NCBI RefSeq assembly: GCF_030161395.1
Contig: NZ_BSST01000001.1
Location: 4,278,001 to 4,342,000, forward strand
Source of the DNA: Thalassotalea insulae
Lineage (GTDB): Bacteria > Pseudomonadota > Gammaproteobacteria > Enterobacterales > Alteromonadaceae
DNA: 64,000 nucleotides
Reading direction: 5' to 3'
The position numbers and the translations under genes are program-made. The first letter of the stretch is position 1, and every line of letters starts with the position of its first letter. Positions 9,454 through 19,017 of the stretch are shown here, piece by piece. The notes beneath the pieces are model-generated. The model saw only the letters and a program-made list of their open reading frames with translations. It was not told the DNA's origin and did no database searches.

Positions 9454-10495
9454 TATCAAAAATTCCTATAAAACTGTCGCCATTAGACGAACGACTCGCA
9501 CGATACATGCCTTCGCTATTAAACGGCATAGCAATATTACCTTTTGCATCTATGGCAATAACACCACCCGCTCCACCAGCTTTTACTAAAACATCATTAA
9601 TCACAGTATCAGCGGCCTGCGCTAATGGAATACCTTGATACTGCATCCGGGCACAGATATCTGCGGCGACATGATAACGAATAAAATATTCTCCATGACC
9701 TGTTGCCGACACCGCGCAGCTGTCATTATTAGCATAGGTACCTGCCCCAATTATTGGCGAGTCGCCGATACGACCAAAACGCTTAGCTGTCATGCCACCA
9801 GTTGAGGTGCCAGCTGTTAAATTTCCTGCTTTGTCCAGTGCCACCGCACCTACGGTGCCTACTTTATATTCTGTTGCTATTGTTTGATGCGCCGCCTGGA
9901 AATCTTTTAATTTCTTTTCTTTTTGCGCTAGCTTTTTCTTCACTTTCAGTAATGATTGATAGCGAGCTTCAGTATCAAAATAACTATTATCAACTAATTC
10001 CAGTCCTTGCGCTTTGGCAAACTGCGCCGCGCCTTCACCGCTTAACATCACATGAACAGATTGTTCCATTACTTTTTCTGCCAGCGCAATCGGACTTTTC
10101 ACCGTAGTTATTCCAGAGACTGCCCCCGCATTTAATGTTTTACCATTCATAATAGAAGCGTCTAACTCATGGGCTTCATTAAAGGTATAAACAGCCCCTT
10201 TACCCGCATTAAATAGTGGAGACTGTTCTAACACTTGAATTGCCGCTACCACCGCCTGCTGACTGCTAGCCCCTTGTACTAATAACTGATAGCCTGCATT
10301 AACCGCTTCTTTGAGCTTATTCTGGTAGCGTGCTCTTTTTTCTTTGGTCATTTTAGCTTTACTGATCGCTCCTGCACCGCCGTGAATCGCAATAGCAAAC
10401 GGTTGCTCAGTTGCTACTGCTGGCACAGCGGTAAGCAAACTAATGCTCACACATAAAGTAGTAAGTTGAGTAAAAGAAAGTTTCATCATTATCAT
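9446..10495 (-). CDS. iaaA: Periplasmic isoaspartyl peptidase / L-asparaginase (Ntn hydrolase)
   Basis: Plant-type asparaginase that removes isoaspartyl residues from dipeptides and hydrolyses asparagine. It is made as a precursor that cleaves itself before the threonine of GTVG (Thr214), giving alpha and beta subunits; the sequence around it (GTVGAVALD) and the downstream STGGM and RIGDSPIIGAG segments are typical. Residues 1-28 form a signal peptide ending in AVA, so the enzyme acts in the periplasm, as in several marine bacteria. The start is ambiguous among ATGs at 10495, 10489 and 10486. It is the first gene of a probable operon with the creA-like gene. Confidence 0.9.
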   Translation of the reverse strand: MIMMKLSFTQLTTLCVSISLLTAVPAVATEQPFAIAIHGGAGAISKAKMTKEKRARYQNKLKEAVNAGYQLLVQGASSQQAVVAAIQVLEQSPLFNAGKGAVYTFNEAHELDASIMNGKTLNAGAVSGITTVKSPIALAEKVMEQSVHVMLSGEGAAQFAKAQGLELVDNSYFDTEARYQSLLKVKKKLAQKEKKLKDFQAAHQTIATEYKVGTVGAVALDKAGNLTAGTSTGGMTAKRFGRIGDSPIIGAGTYANNDSCAVSATGHGEYFIRYHVAADICARMQYQGIPLAQAADTVINDVLVKAGGAGGVIAIDAKGNIAMPFNSEGMYRASRSSNGDSFIGIFDNE

Positions 10496-10626
10496 CCGTT
10501 AATTGATTTACAAACAATGTGCAGTAATTAGCACAGCAATTCAAGCCTGACGCAATAATCAGCACTGGACTTATTAATCGAGCTTGTTAAGCTAACAACA
10601 GGTCGTACCAGAAAACAATAATTCCT

Positions 10627-11433
10627 ATGAACAACCAACTGTTAAATTTTCAGGTTAAAGAACAAATTGCGTATGTAGAACTTGCAAGGCCAGAAAAACA
10701 TAACGCGATTAATATGCAACTATTTAATGAATTGGTTGCCACCGGCAAAGTAATCAAAAAAGACCGTGCTATTCGCGCAGTGGTCATTTACGCCCAGGGA
10801 GAAAATTTCTGCTCAGGTATCGATATTAAGTCAGTATTTAATTATCCTGCTAATGCGTTAAAATTGCTGTTTAAAATACGCCCCTGGCGAGCCAATAAAG
10901 CACAGCGGGTATCAACCATCTGGCGAGAAATCCCGGTGCCAGTGATTTTTGCTATTCACGGCAAATGCTGGGGTGCGGGGCTGCAAATTGCCCTTGGCGG
11001 TGACTTTAGAATTGCAGCACCCGATGCCTCCCTATCGATTATGGAAGCACGCTGGGGCCTTATTCCCGATATGGGCGGTAATATCGCATTAAAAGAATTA
11101 ATGCCAATTGATCAGGCGAAAAAACTAACAATGACCGCACAACAAGTTAATGGCGAGCAGGCATTGGCTCTTGGCTTAATTACTCAACTCGCCGAAGACC
11201 CGCTACAACAAGCAAAAGCATTGGCGATAGAATTAATTAGTCAGTCGCCCGATGCAATTGCCGGTTGTAAGAAGCTTTTTAATCAAACCTGGCAACAATC
11301 ACATGCAATGACACTAGCGAAAGAAAGCTGGTATCAAATAAAAATCTTGCTTGGAAAAAATTATCGGATAAAAGGATATAATCAAAGCCATCCAAAAACA
11401 GCCAAGCCATTTTTGCCTCGAAAGCGCTGGTAG
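10627..11433 (+). CDS. Enoyl-CoA hydratase/isomerase family protein
   Basis: Crotonase-fold protein of 268 residues. The two oxyanion-hole segments are visible (GENFCSGIDIKS and IHGKCWGAGLQIALGGD) and a Glu in MEARWGLIPDMGG occupies a catalytic position. This pattern fits acyl-CoA hydratase or isomerase members; the exact substrate cannot be read. It is divergent from the isoaspartyl peptidase operon and has no fatty-acid oxidation partners next to it. The C-terminus is basic (FLPRKRW). Confidence 0.85.
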   Translation: MNNQLLNFQVKEQIAYVELARPEKHNAINMQLFNELVATGKVIKKDRAIRAVVIYAQGENFCSGIDIKSVFNYPANALKLLFKIRPWRANKAQRVSTIWREIPVPVIFAIHGKCWGAGLQIALGGDFRIAAPDASLSIMEARWGLIPDMGGNIALKELMPIDQAKKLTMTAQQVNGEQALALGLITQLAEDPLQQAKALAIELISQSPDAIAGCKKLFNQTWQQSHAMTLAKESWYQIKILLGKNYRIKGYNQSHPKTAKPFLPRKRW

Positions 11434-11467
11434 CTTCGCAACGATAAAAAACTATGGTTAATGCACA

Positions 11468-12562
11468 TTAGTTTGCTGCAAATGCGCTAACCAAGTTTAC
11501 AATAGAGAATGCTTGGTGTTGTGGGTGCTGCTGAGTAAATACCGTAAAATCATAATGAGCTAACTCTCTATCAGCCAAGTGTTTAACAAATGCTTGGTAA
11601 TATGGGGCGGTACTGGGCGCAAAAATATTGATGATTTGATGATGCTGTGCCTCTGGTAAACGCTTATCAGCAATATCTTTTATCATCACCATTGCATAGG
11701 CCCCTAAGGTTACGTGACCACCAAAAGAGATATCTAATGGATAGTTAACATCGCCAATATCCCAATTCACACCGCCTATGACCACCGGATAATTCAGCTT
11801 GGCTTCATCAACCGCCTGCTTAGCTCCAAATGCCATAGCATCATTTGCTGCCCAGATGATATCGATACGACTGCGTTTTAATAAACCTGTAACTTTTTGA
11901 TAGGCCTGCTGTTTCGACCAGTTCGCCACAGTGCTATCGAGTAAATACAAAGAGGATGTCTTTGCAAAGGCTTGCTTAAATCCTTGTTCTCTGGCCAATG
12001 AAGCCGGTGTGGTAAAATCGCCCTGTAATGCCAATAGATACTTAGGCTGCACTTTGTTATCTGCTGTTTGATCACGGCTAATTTTTTCACTACGCTGTAC
12101 CAATTGCTGTAATAATTGTTGGCCAACAATGAAATTATCCGGTATCACACTACCTTTAATCACTTGCTTTTCGTGACCTGTTAAGCTGTCAAATTCCTTT
12201 TTATTCAAACGATTAAGTAGAAAAAAAATCGAAATATTGTGCCGAGCAAGTTGCCGAACCATATTACTGACGACCCCTTTTTCATTCACCAGTACCACAT
12301 AATCAGGCTGATAACTGATTAATTTATCCACTAGGGACTTCATCAAAATATGATCACGGCAGGCATACAGAGTAGTCAGTTCAATGGAGAGATCGTCGGC
12401 AGCCACTTGCATAAAGTCGCTAACATTACGCCAAAAGTTACCTGTGGTATTTTGTTCAGGATACCCTGGATTTAAAAATACCACTTTTACGCTATCTGCC
12501 TGAGCAGATATAGCAACACTAAGCACTGCCAGCAGCAATAAACAGCGCAAATAGTTTCGCAT
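11468..12562 (-). CDS. Periplasmic sugar-binding-like protein (orphan)
   Basis: Type 1 periplasmic binding protein, similar in build to ribose/galactose-type binding proteins and LacI ligand domains: signal peptide (about residues 1-22, ending AQA), a first lobe with VKVVFLNPGYPEQN, and a second lobe with IDIIWAANDAMAFGAKQAVDEA. The 364-residue length is somewhat long for the group. No permease or ATPase gene is nearby, so it may serve a distant ABC transporter or present a ligand to a membrane sensor. The ATG at 12562 is chosen over a GTG three codons upstream. Confidence 0.8.
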   Translation of the reverse strand: MRNYLRCLLLLAVLSVAISAQADSVKVVFLNPGYPEQNTTGNFWRNVSDFMQVAADDLSIELTTLYACRDHILMKSLVDKLISYQPDYVVLVNEKGVVSNMVRQLARHNISIFFLLNRLNKKEFDSLTGHEKQVIKGSVIPDNFIVGQQLLQQLVQRSEKISRDQTADNKVQPKYLLALQGDFTTPASLAREQGFKQAFAKTSSLYLLDSTVANWSKQQAYQKVTGLLKRSRIDIIWAANDAMAFGAKQAVDEAKLNYPVVIGGVNWDIGDVNYPLDISFGGHVTLGAYAMVMIKDIADKRLPEAQHHQIINIFAPSTAPYYQAFVKHLADRELAHYDFTVFTQQHPQHQAFSIVNLVSAFAAN

Positions 12563-12637
12563 AACACTCACTTATTATTCACTGATAGCTATAACTATAG
12601 CCTATTACTCTTTAGCTACCGTGGCTAATGAATCCGC

Positions 12638-12898
12638 TTATTTCAATAGAGGATGATCATCTGGCAATTGTTTCGCTATCCATAATGCCAATTTATGCTT
12701 CATGCTTAATAAATCTTCTTGATCGGCAGGTAACGGATGGATCAACTTATCATTAACGAGCAAGCGATAAAGCGCTTCAATTTTTTCTTTCGCTGCATTT
12801 GTTGCAGAAAAACCACTATAACCACGGTTTTTCGCGTAAGTTTCACCTATCTGGATGGCTTTTTTTAACAACGCCGATTCATTCTTCAATTTTTTCAT
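12638..12898 (-). CDS. DUF5062 family protein
   Basis: 86-residue, helix-rich, charged cytoplasmic protein that I recognise as the DUF5062 family of marine gammaproteobacteria. It starts MKKLKNESALLKKAIQIGE and contains an RGYSGFSATNAAKEKIEALYR segment. No catalytic motif is evident. It lies downstream of, and in the same direction as, the recCBD and DUF3087 genes, but the 59-bp gap means cotranscription is uncertain. Confidence 0.72.
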   Translation of the reverse strand: MKKLKNESALLKKAIQIGETYAKNRGYSGFSATNAAKEKIEALYRLLVNDKLIHPLPADQEDLLSMKHKLALWIAKQLPDDHPLLK

Positions 12899-12957
12899 TA
12901 AACATCTCTTTGATAAGGTATTCAGACATAACTGAAGTACCTGATTTAGCTATAAGA

Positions 12958-13503
12958 TTAATATACATTGAGCATGGTTTTATTAAATGGTTGACCGTTA
13001 ACATCAATGTTGTTTCTTTCTATTAGGTCGATTAATTGTTGATGCTCCTTGGTAACCTTAGTTAGGGTTAAGGTATTATCATCAAGTAAATACACTTGTT
13101 TCAATGAAGCATAATAATAATTCAAAATAATCATCGCATTAACATCATTATTTTCAAAAGCAGCTACTTTAATTTTTTTCAATTTACGATAAATTAAATT
13201 CTGTACTTGCTTTGCCTGCCAAACATAATAGATTTCTTTAAAATATGCATGCGATTTCAGACTATGTAAAATTGCCGCACAAGCAAGTAATGCCAGCATC
13301 ACACCAAGAAAGTTATATTTAAAATTGCTGCTGGTTTCTCCGGTCCCATCAGCCATTATTACATTGACCCCTTGTTCGGAAAACAAACTGATCAGTACAC
13401 TACTAAAGCCTAAGGATAACAACGCAAAAACTAAAATAAAGCCGATAATCACGCGATTTAGATGTTGCCGATAACGTGTTTTATTTATTTCTTCTAACTG
13501 CAT
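12958..13503 (-). CDS. DUF3087 family inner-membrane protein
   Basis: 181-residue protein with two N-terminal membrane segments (about 18-42 and 64-84) followed by a cytoplasmic helical domain that begins YVWQAKQVQNLIYRKLKKIK and contains LLDDNTLTL. This pattern fits DUF3087 proteins of Shewanella and Vibrio. Function is unknown. It starts 19 bp after the recD stop, so it may be read from the rec transcript. Confidence 0.75.
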   Translation of the reverse strand: MQLEEINKTRYRQHLNRVIIGFILVFALLSLGFSSVLISLFSEQGVNVIMADGTGETSSNFKYNFLGVMLALLACAAILHSLKSHAYFKEIYYVWQAKQVQNLIYRKLKKIKVAAFENNDVNAMIILNYYYASLKQVYLLDDNTLTLTKVTKEHQQLIDLIERNNIDVNGQPFNKTMLNVY

Positions 13504-13522
13504 AACTTCACTACTTTTATAA

Positions 13523-15436
13523 TCATTCTTGAAAACCTGAATAACGGATCACCTGACGCTCAACCCCTTGATACCACACTGCTTTATGACTATCTATCGT
13601 TAACTGTTGTTTCGCCCGGGTGATCCCTGTATATAACAACTCGCGTGATAATAACTGATTATCAGGGTCTTTAGGTAAAACTATTGCGACATGTCCAAAT
13701 TCACTGCCCTGAGTTTTATGAATCGTCATCGCATAAACAGTTTCAAATTGCGGTAAACGGCTCGGTAACACCGCCTGAATATTATCTGCCGATTGTTCAA
13801 ACATTGCCATTAAATGCCCGGCATTGTTGCGCCATATCAAACCAATATCGCCATTGTATAAACCTAAGGCATAATCATTTTCTAAAATCATAATAGGTTT
13901 AGCGTGATACAAGCCTGTCTGCGCCGCATGGGTATTTGTCTGCAATGCTGGCGACAGCTGTTGTAAAATAGTTTCTACTTGTGCATTTAAATTTTCAACA
14001 CCCGTTTCCCCGCTACGAGTTGCAGCTAGAATTCTAAACTGACTTAGCCAATCAAAAGCCTGTTCAATAGAGGATGCTTGTTGTAATGGCAAATAATATT
14101 GTTTTACTAACTGAGTTAACCATAGACGGGAGTTATCATACCAAGCCAACTGAGGCACTTGATGCGCTTTTGCTTGCTGCAATAATTGCCAGCTCTGTTC
14201 ACTTTCTCCATTAATCACAGCATTAGCGAGTAAGCCAATCCCCCCTTGACCATCAAAACGGCGACTTTTCGTTAAATAGGTCAGATAATCCACTGAATTT
14301 TTGCTGGCTCTCCCGATGTGTTGTATTTGGGTAACTCTGGATAAATAACCTTGGTTTTCTGCACTATACTGGGTTTGTTTTATTGGCGTCAGATCTGCTA
14401 AGACACTCCCTGCCGCAACAGAAGGTAATTGCTGGGCATCACCTAGCAAAATCACTCGACACCGACTGGGTAACGCACTTAATAACCTTGCCATTAATGG
14501 TAAATCCACCATAGATACTTCATCGACCAGAAGTACGTCGAGATCCAGTTTATTATCCTGATTAAAGATAAAATTAGGCGAATGTGGAATGACACCTAAT
14601 AACCTGTGTATGGTCTGGCTGTTAGTTGGAATAGCCTGCAAAATATCGGCGGGCAATAAATCACTAAAACCAGCAACGGCCTGAACGATAGACTCGGATA
14701 ACCGTTGTGCCGCCTTTCCCGTGGGCGCCACTAATGCCATTTTTAGCGCCTTCGCTTGACTTAAACTCACCAATGCCGCCAGTAATTTAGTAACGGTATA
14801 AGTTTTACCTGTACCTGGTCCCCCAGCGATCACCGAAAACGTCTTATTTAATGCGTTCGCCACTGCGACCTTTTGCCAGTCTATTTCATCGTTTATCTGG
14901 TTATTAGCAGGAAATAAGCGATTAATGCATTGCGCTAACGCTTTTTCATCTTGGATAACAATATGGTCAGCGCTATTTTGCTGCGCGGATAAATAACTGA
15001 GTAAGGTTTGTTCAAACAGGTAATAGCGCCTTAGATAAAGCCTTTGGCCATCAAATATAATCGCCTGTTGTGCATCCGGTGCAATCGCCAGTTCATTAAA
15101 TAACGCCGTTAAGCTCTTGATATCTGGCAAGGCGTAGCCCTGATGGCTAACCACACCGTTTTCATCACTGGCAAAACCTAACAACTGACCGGCAATTTCT
15201 TTTAATGGTAAACAGCTATGACCGGCACGTAAACTCATATGAAGTGCCAAAAAACAATGAAAAATGTTATTAACCTGACTATTTACCCCAGATTCTTGGC
15301 GTTCAGAGAACAACAACTGACTAAATTGTCGGGCAAAAAAATAATCGATAGCTTCAATCCCGGCTATTTGCCTGCTTGCTTCGCTATATCTTGCATAGGG
15401 CATTTTAATCGCGTGCGGCTCAGTTAACAGGTTCAC
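13523..15436 (-). CDS. recD: Exodeoxyribonuclease V subunit alpha (RecD)
   Basis: 5'-3' helicase subunit of the RecBCD helicase-nuclease, which processes double-strand breaks and degrades foreign linear DNA. The 637 residues include an N-terminal RecB-binding part, Walker A GGPGTGKT at 205-212, DEVSM (motif II) at 305-309, and the C-terminal motifs TIHKTQGSEF and YTGITRAK. The start is a GTG at 15436 with AGGAG upstream, overlapping the recB stop in GTGTGA. It is the last core gene of the recC-recB-recD operon. Confidence 0.96.
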   Translation of the reverse strand: MNLLTEPHAIKMPYARYSEASRQIAGIEAIDYFFARQFSQLLFSERQESGVNSQVNNIFHCFLALHMSLRAGHSCLPLKEIAGQLLGFASDENGVVSHQGYALPDIKSLTALFNELAIAPDAQQAIIFDGQRLYLRRYYLFEQTLLSYLSAQQNSADHIVIQDEKALAQCINRLFPANNQINDEIDWQKVAVANALNKTFSVIAGGPGTGKTYTVTKLLAALVSLSQAKALKMALVAPTGKAAQRLSESIVQAVAGFSDLLPADILQAIPTNSQTIHRLLGVIPHSPNFIFNQDNKLDLDVLLVDEVSMVDLPLMARLLSALPSRCRVILLGDAQQLPSVAAGSVLADLTPIKQTQYSAENQGYLSRVTQIQHIGRASKNSVDYLTYLTKSRRFDGQGGIGLLANAVINGESEQSWQLLQQAKAHQVPQLAWYDNSRLWLTQLVKQYYLPLQQASSIEQAFDWLSQFRILAATRSGETGVENLNAQVETILQQLSPALQTNTHAAQTGLYHAKPIMILENDYALGLYNGDIGLIWRNNAGHLMAMFEQSADNIQAVLPSRLPQFETVYAMTIHKTQGSEFGHVAIVLPKDPDNQLLSRELLYTGITRAKQQLTIDSHKAVWYQGVERQVIRYSGFQE

Positions 15437-18400
15437 ACTTTCTCCTGATATTCATTGTTAGCGTCCTGTTTACTGTCAGAGCCAGCAAAAATAGCATCAA
15501 GTTGCTCAAGTTCGTTGACGCTAATATTGCGGTAATAAACCCCACAACCTTGGTGTTGACTTTCATTCGACATACCGCGCAAGTAGCAATAGTAGACACC
15601 ACCAAAATGCTCCGCAGGCTGATAATTTTCGAGTGTAACCGCTAAATAACGATGCAATGCCAGACTATAAATCATGTATTGCAAATCATAATTGTGACGC
15701 TCAATATCTATTTTTAACAGCTCAGGTTGATAATCATGATACTGGTCGCCTAAGTGGTTTGATTTATAATCGGCAAGATAATATTTGCCTTGATATTCAA
15801 AGATCAAATCAATAAAGCCATGCATCATACCTTTTAATTGACGATAAAGCGCTATCATAAATGGCTGTTGATATAGGTCGATTGTATCTGTCGCACTTTT
15901 ATCTGCCCCTGCCTTTCTGTGCACTGTTAGCAATTGCGATAAGCGTCTAACGTCAGCATTAGCGAGAGGAAAATAAAACTCTGCTTCCTTTAATATTTTA
16001 TCTGGCGCTATCGACGCTAAGGTAAACGCATTATCTTGCAAACTTAATGGTGTTGATAATGCCTGTTCCAGCCAATGAGCTAAATCATGATCGTCAAAGC
16101 CAGATGGTAAATCCCCATATTTAACCTTGGCCCACTGCAACACCGTCGGCCAATTTGGTTCAGCAAAATTAATGTGTTCAAGAATATAATGCAGTAAATT
16201 ACCGGTATTCGCTCCCTTGGTTAAAGCAAACCTTAATTGTTGGCTAGATAGCAAACTTTGTGCATCAGCTTCCGCAACATCAAGCTCTAGTTGATTATCT
16301 CTGTCCGGTGATGAAACCCCGTTATCTCGAATATTTCTGCTTAAAGCAGTAAATGATGACAACCACCAGTCTCGTTCAATTTTACCGTGAAATTCTGCCG
16401 CACTAACCTCTATGATATCTTGTTCAATCACCCCGATATGATTTGGCGTTAACGGTTCATTGATTATTGCTAAAGCGATATCCTCTGGTTGATCGTTTAC
16501 CAACTGCTGTAAATTTTGCGCGATATCCGTCTCCTTTTGCCATTGACAAGTCAGGCCGATCGGCGATAAATAGGCTTTGTCAAATTCAGTCATTAAGAGA
16601 TAACATTTGCGCTCTGCCCTAGTTACCGCGACATAAAGTAAGCGTATCGTTTCGGCATGAGCTTCTGCTGTCATCGCCTGCCGTGCTTGCGATGAACCGG
16701 TAAGACTTAACACCAGCTCCCCTTGATCATTATGATATTCAATTAATGACAGGTTTCGATTACCAAATTTAAGCGGATCTTTATAACGACTGGCAAATGG
16801 CACAAACACTATCGGATATTCCAATCCTTTAGAGCCATGCTGGGTAATAATACGGATCAGATTTTCTTCACTTTCTAACCTGAGTTCACTTTCCAGTTCA
16901 GGGAATTCCGCCTGACTCTGTTGTTCAAACCAATAAAGTAATTCCTGTGGCTGTTTATGACGTTGACTCGCCGTTTGTAGTAATTCAAATAAATGTAATA
17001 AATTCGTTAAACAACGCTCACTATTATCCCCTGAGATCTCCAGATGCTGATGCAGCAACTGTAACGCCATGGTAATAAAGCCTTTATTAAGCCATTGTTC
17101 ACGTAAATGACTAAAAGTCACTTTCATTTCCTGCCACGCCAGATCATCATTTTGCAATTGATATAAAGCTTGGGCAGGATATGGCAATAATGGCGATGCT
17201 AAACCAGCACAAAATAATCGTTCATTTTCTAAAAACAAAATTCCTTTTAATAACTGGATTAACTGCGCCGTTTGCTCACTGTGTAGTAAGTTTGCTCGAT
17301 CGCTTAAATAAACCGAAGCAAGCCCGGCATTAAATAATGCCTGTTTGATCTCTTTTGCTTCAGTGCCATCCCGCACCAATAGCGCAATATCCCTTGCCTC
17401 AATTTGCTGCGTTTTATCCGTTAATAACGCGACAATTTCATTGGCACACCAGGTCGCCATTTCGGCGCGAAAGCTTTGTGCAACCTGCTTATTCTTGGTT
17501 TCAGGACGAAAATAAACCAATTGTAATGCGGCTGTGCTTTGCTCATTATCCCGCTGTTGGGCTAACGCTTTTGGTGACGGTTTTACTGGATGGTATGGGA
17601 TCTGATATTTAAAGACATCGCGCGGACTCTGATCCAGTGCATTACCGTAAAATAAGCGATTATAGCCATTTATCATCGCTTGGGTAGAACGCCAGTTGGT
17701 ATCCATCAACCATTGATAGTCACACTGTTTTCTCGCTGACATATAAGCAAATATATCTCCCCCCCGAAAACCATAGATCGCCTGTTTAGGATCACCGATC
17801 ATAAATAGCGAGCCTGAGTTTCGTTGAAAATAAATCGCTTTGACAATGGATAACTGTGCGGGATCCGTATCCTGAAATTCATCGATTAAACCATAAGGGT
17901 ATTGCTGAAATAAACTATCCGCTAAGCCTTGCCCTTGCTGACAAGATAAATGCTGTGCCAATGTTGACACTAAATCATCAAAAGTCAGTAAATTTAAGCG
18001 CTGTTTTTCTTGTTTAATTTGCGCACGAACCTGCTCAATCCCGACTTTTGCCACCGCTAACGCCTCGCGCCGGGCAATTTCAGTAAATAACGACTTCGCT
18101 GATTGTTTTACCTGATTAACTGGTATAAAAATCTCTTTAAGTTGTTGTTTCGCAATTGAGCGGCTAAAACGTCGACCATCTATAAAACCATCAGGCATCG
18201 ATTGTTCTATACTGCGGTGGTCATCTTTAGCGTCAGTAAGCCAATCCAGTAACGCTTGATATTCACCACTGCGCTTTTCTTGCTCTGCTTTAGTTTTACC
18301 TGTTACTAAGTGCTCAAACAATATCGCCTGATTGTCGGTCAATGCATCAATTGCTTGCGTTATGCTTTGAGTAAACTCGGCAATTAGCTGGTTGCTATCA

Positions 18401-19017
18401 TCTAGCTGTAACCGACTATCCTGATTGATTGCCTTAGCAAAATCACTGACAAACTTTTCCGGCGTCGGCCAAAAAGCAACCACTTGATTAAAAGCGTCAA
18501 CGTCATTGGCCAGTTGCCGATACCAGTCCTGCACTGCCTGAGTTACCAGCAGTTGTTGCTCACCTTCCATCTGCGCATTAAATGCAATACCGCTTTCAAA
18601 GGCATACTGATTAAGGACACGTTTACAAAAACCATGTATGGTAAAAATGGCCGCTTCATCCAGATATAACAGCGCCTGCTTAAGTGCAAGCATCGCCTGC
18701 TGATGATCAACTTTTTGCGCTATTTCCTTAAAATAATCATCACTCTCAACTAACTGATGCCATTGATTAAGCGCCAGACGAATAAAGCTGTCGATTCGGC
18801 CGCGTAACTCTTCGGTAGCATCTTTTGTAAAAGTCATCACCAGAATTTGCTGAACCGTTAATTGCCGCTCCAGTAATAAGCGTAAATAGATACGGGTAAT
18901 ATTAAAGGTTTTACCTGTACCAGCACTCGCTTCTATCAGATGAATGCCTGTTAGTGGCAACTGATGTGCAACCAGGTTCTGCCCGCTGATGTCGTTATTA
19001 TGCGTATGTTCAGTCAT
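15433..19017 (-). CDS. recB: Exodeoxyribonuclease V subunit beta (RecB)
   Basis: 3'-5' helicase and nuclease subunit of RecBCD. Of 1194 residues, the SF1 helicase core begins with Walker A SAGTGKT at 31-37, includes DEFQDTDP and the later helicase motif LLYVAVTRAERK, and the C-terminal PD-(D/E)XK nuclease contains DYKSN with Asp1083 and Lys1085, equal to the active-site Asp1080/Lys1082 of E. coli. Length is close to E. coli RecB (1180). It overlaps recC by 4 bp (ATGA) and recD by 4 bp, so the three are translationally coupled. No truncation or frame break was seen. Confidence 0.97.
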   Translation of the reverse strand: MTEHTHNNDISGQNLVAHQLPLTGIHLIEASAGTGKTFNITRIYLRLLLERQLTVQQILVMTFTKDATEELRGRIDSFIRLALNQWHQLVESDDYFKEIAQKVDHQQAMLALKQALLYLDEAAIFTIHGFCKRVLNQYAFESGIAFNAQMEGEQQLLVTQAVQDWYRQLANDVDAFNQVVAFWPTPEKFVSDFAKAINQDSRLQLDDSNQLIAEFTQSITQAIDALTDNQAILFEHLVTGKTKAEQEKRSGEYQALLDWLTDAKDDHRSIEQSMPDGFIDGRRFSRSIAKQQLKEIFIPVNQVKQSAKSLFTEIARREALAVAKVGIEQVRAQIKQEKQRLNLLTFDDLVSTLAQHLSCQQGQGLADSLFQQYPYGLIDEFQDTDPAQLSIVKAIYFQRNSGSLFMIGDPKQAIYGFRGGDIFAYMSARKQCDYQWLMDTNWRSTQAMINGYNRLFYGNALDQSPRDVFKYQIPYHPVKPSPKALAQQRDNEQSTAALQLVYFRPETKNKQVAQSFRAEMATWCANEIVALLTDKTQQIEARDIALLVRDGTEAKEIKQALFNAGLASVYLSDRANLLHSEQTAQLIQLLKGILFLENERLFCAGLASPLLPYPAQALYQLQNDDLAWQEMKVTFSHLREQWLNKGFITMALQLLHQHLEISGDNSERCLTNLLHLFELLQTASQRHKQPQELLYWFEQQSQAEFPELESELRLESEENLIRIITQHGSKGLEYPIVFVPFASRYKDPLKFGNRNLSLIEYHNDQGELVLSLTGSSQARQAMTAEAHAETIRLLYVAVTRAERKCYLLMTEFDKAYLSPIGLTCQWQKETDIAQNLQQLVNDQPEDIALAIINEPLTPNHIGVIEQDIIEVSAAEFHGKIERDWWLSSFTALSRNIRDNGVSSPDRDNQLELDVAEADAQSLLSSQQLRFALTKGANTGNLLHYILEHINFAEPNWPTVLQWAKVKYGDLPSGFDDHDLAHWLEQALSTPLSLQDNAFTLASIAPDKILKEAEFYFPLANADVRRLSQLLTVHRKAGADKSATDTIDLYQQPFMIALYRQLKGMMHGFIDLIFEYQGKYYLADYKSNHLGDQYHDYQPELLKIDIERHNYDLQYMIYSLALHRYLAVTLENYQPAEHFGGVYYCYLRGMSNESQHQGCGVYYRNISVNELEQLDAIFAGSDSKQDANNEYQEKV

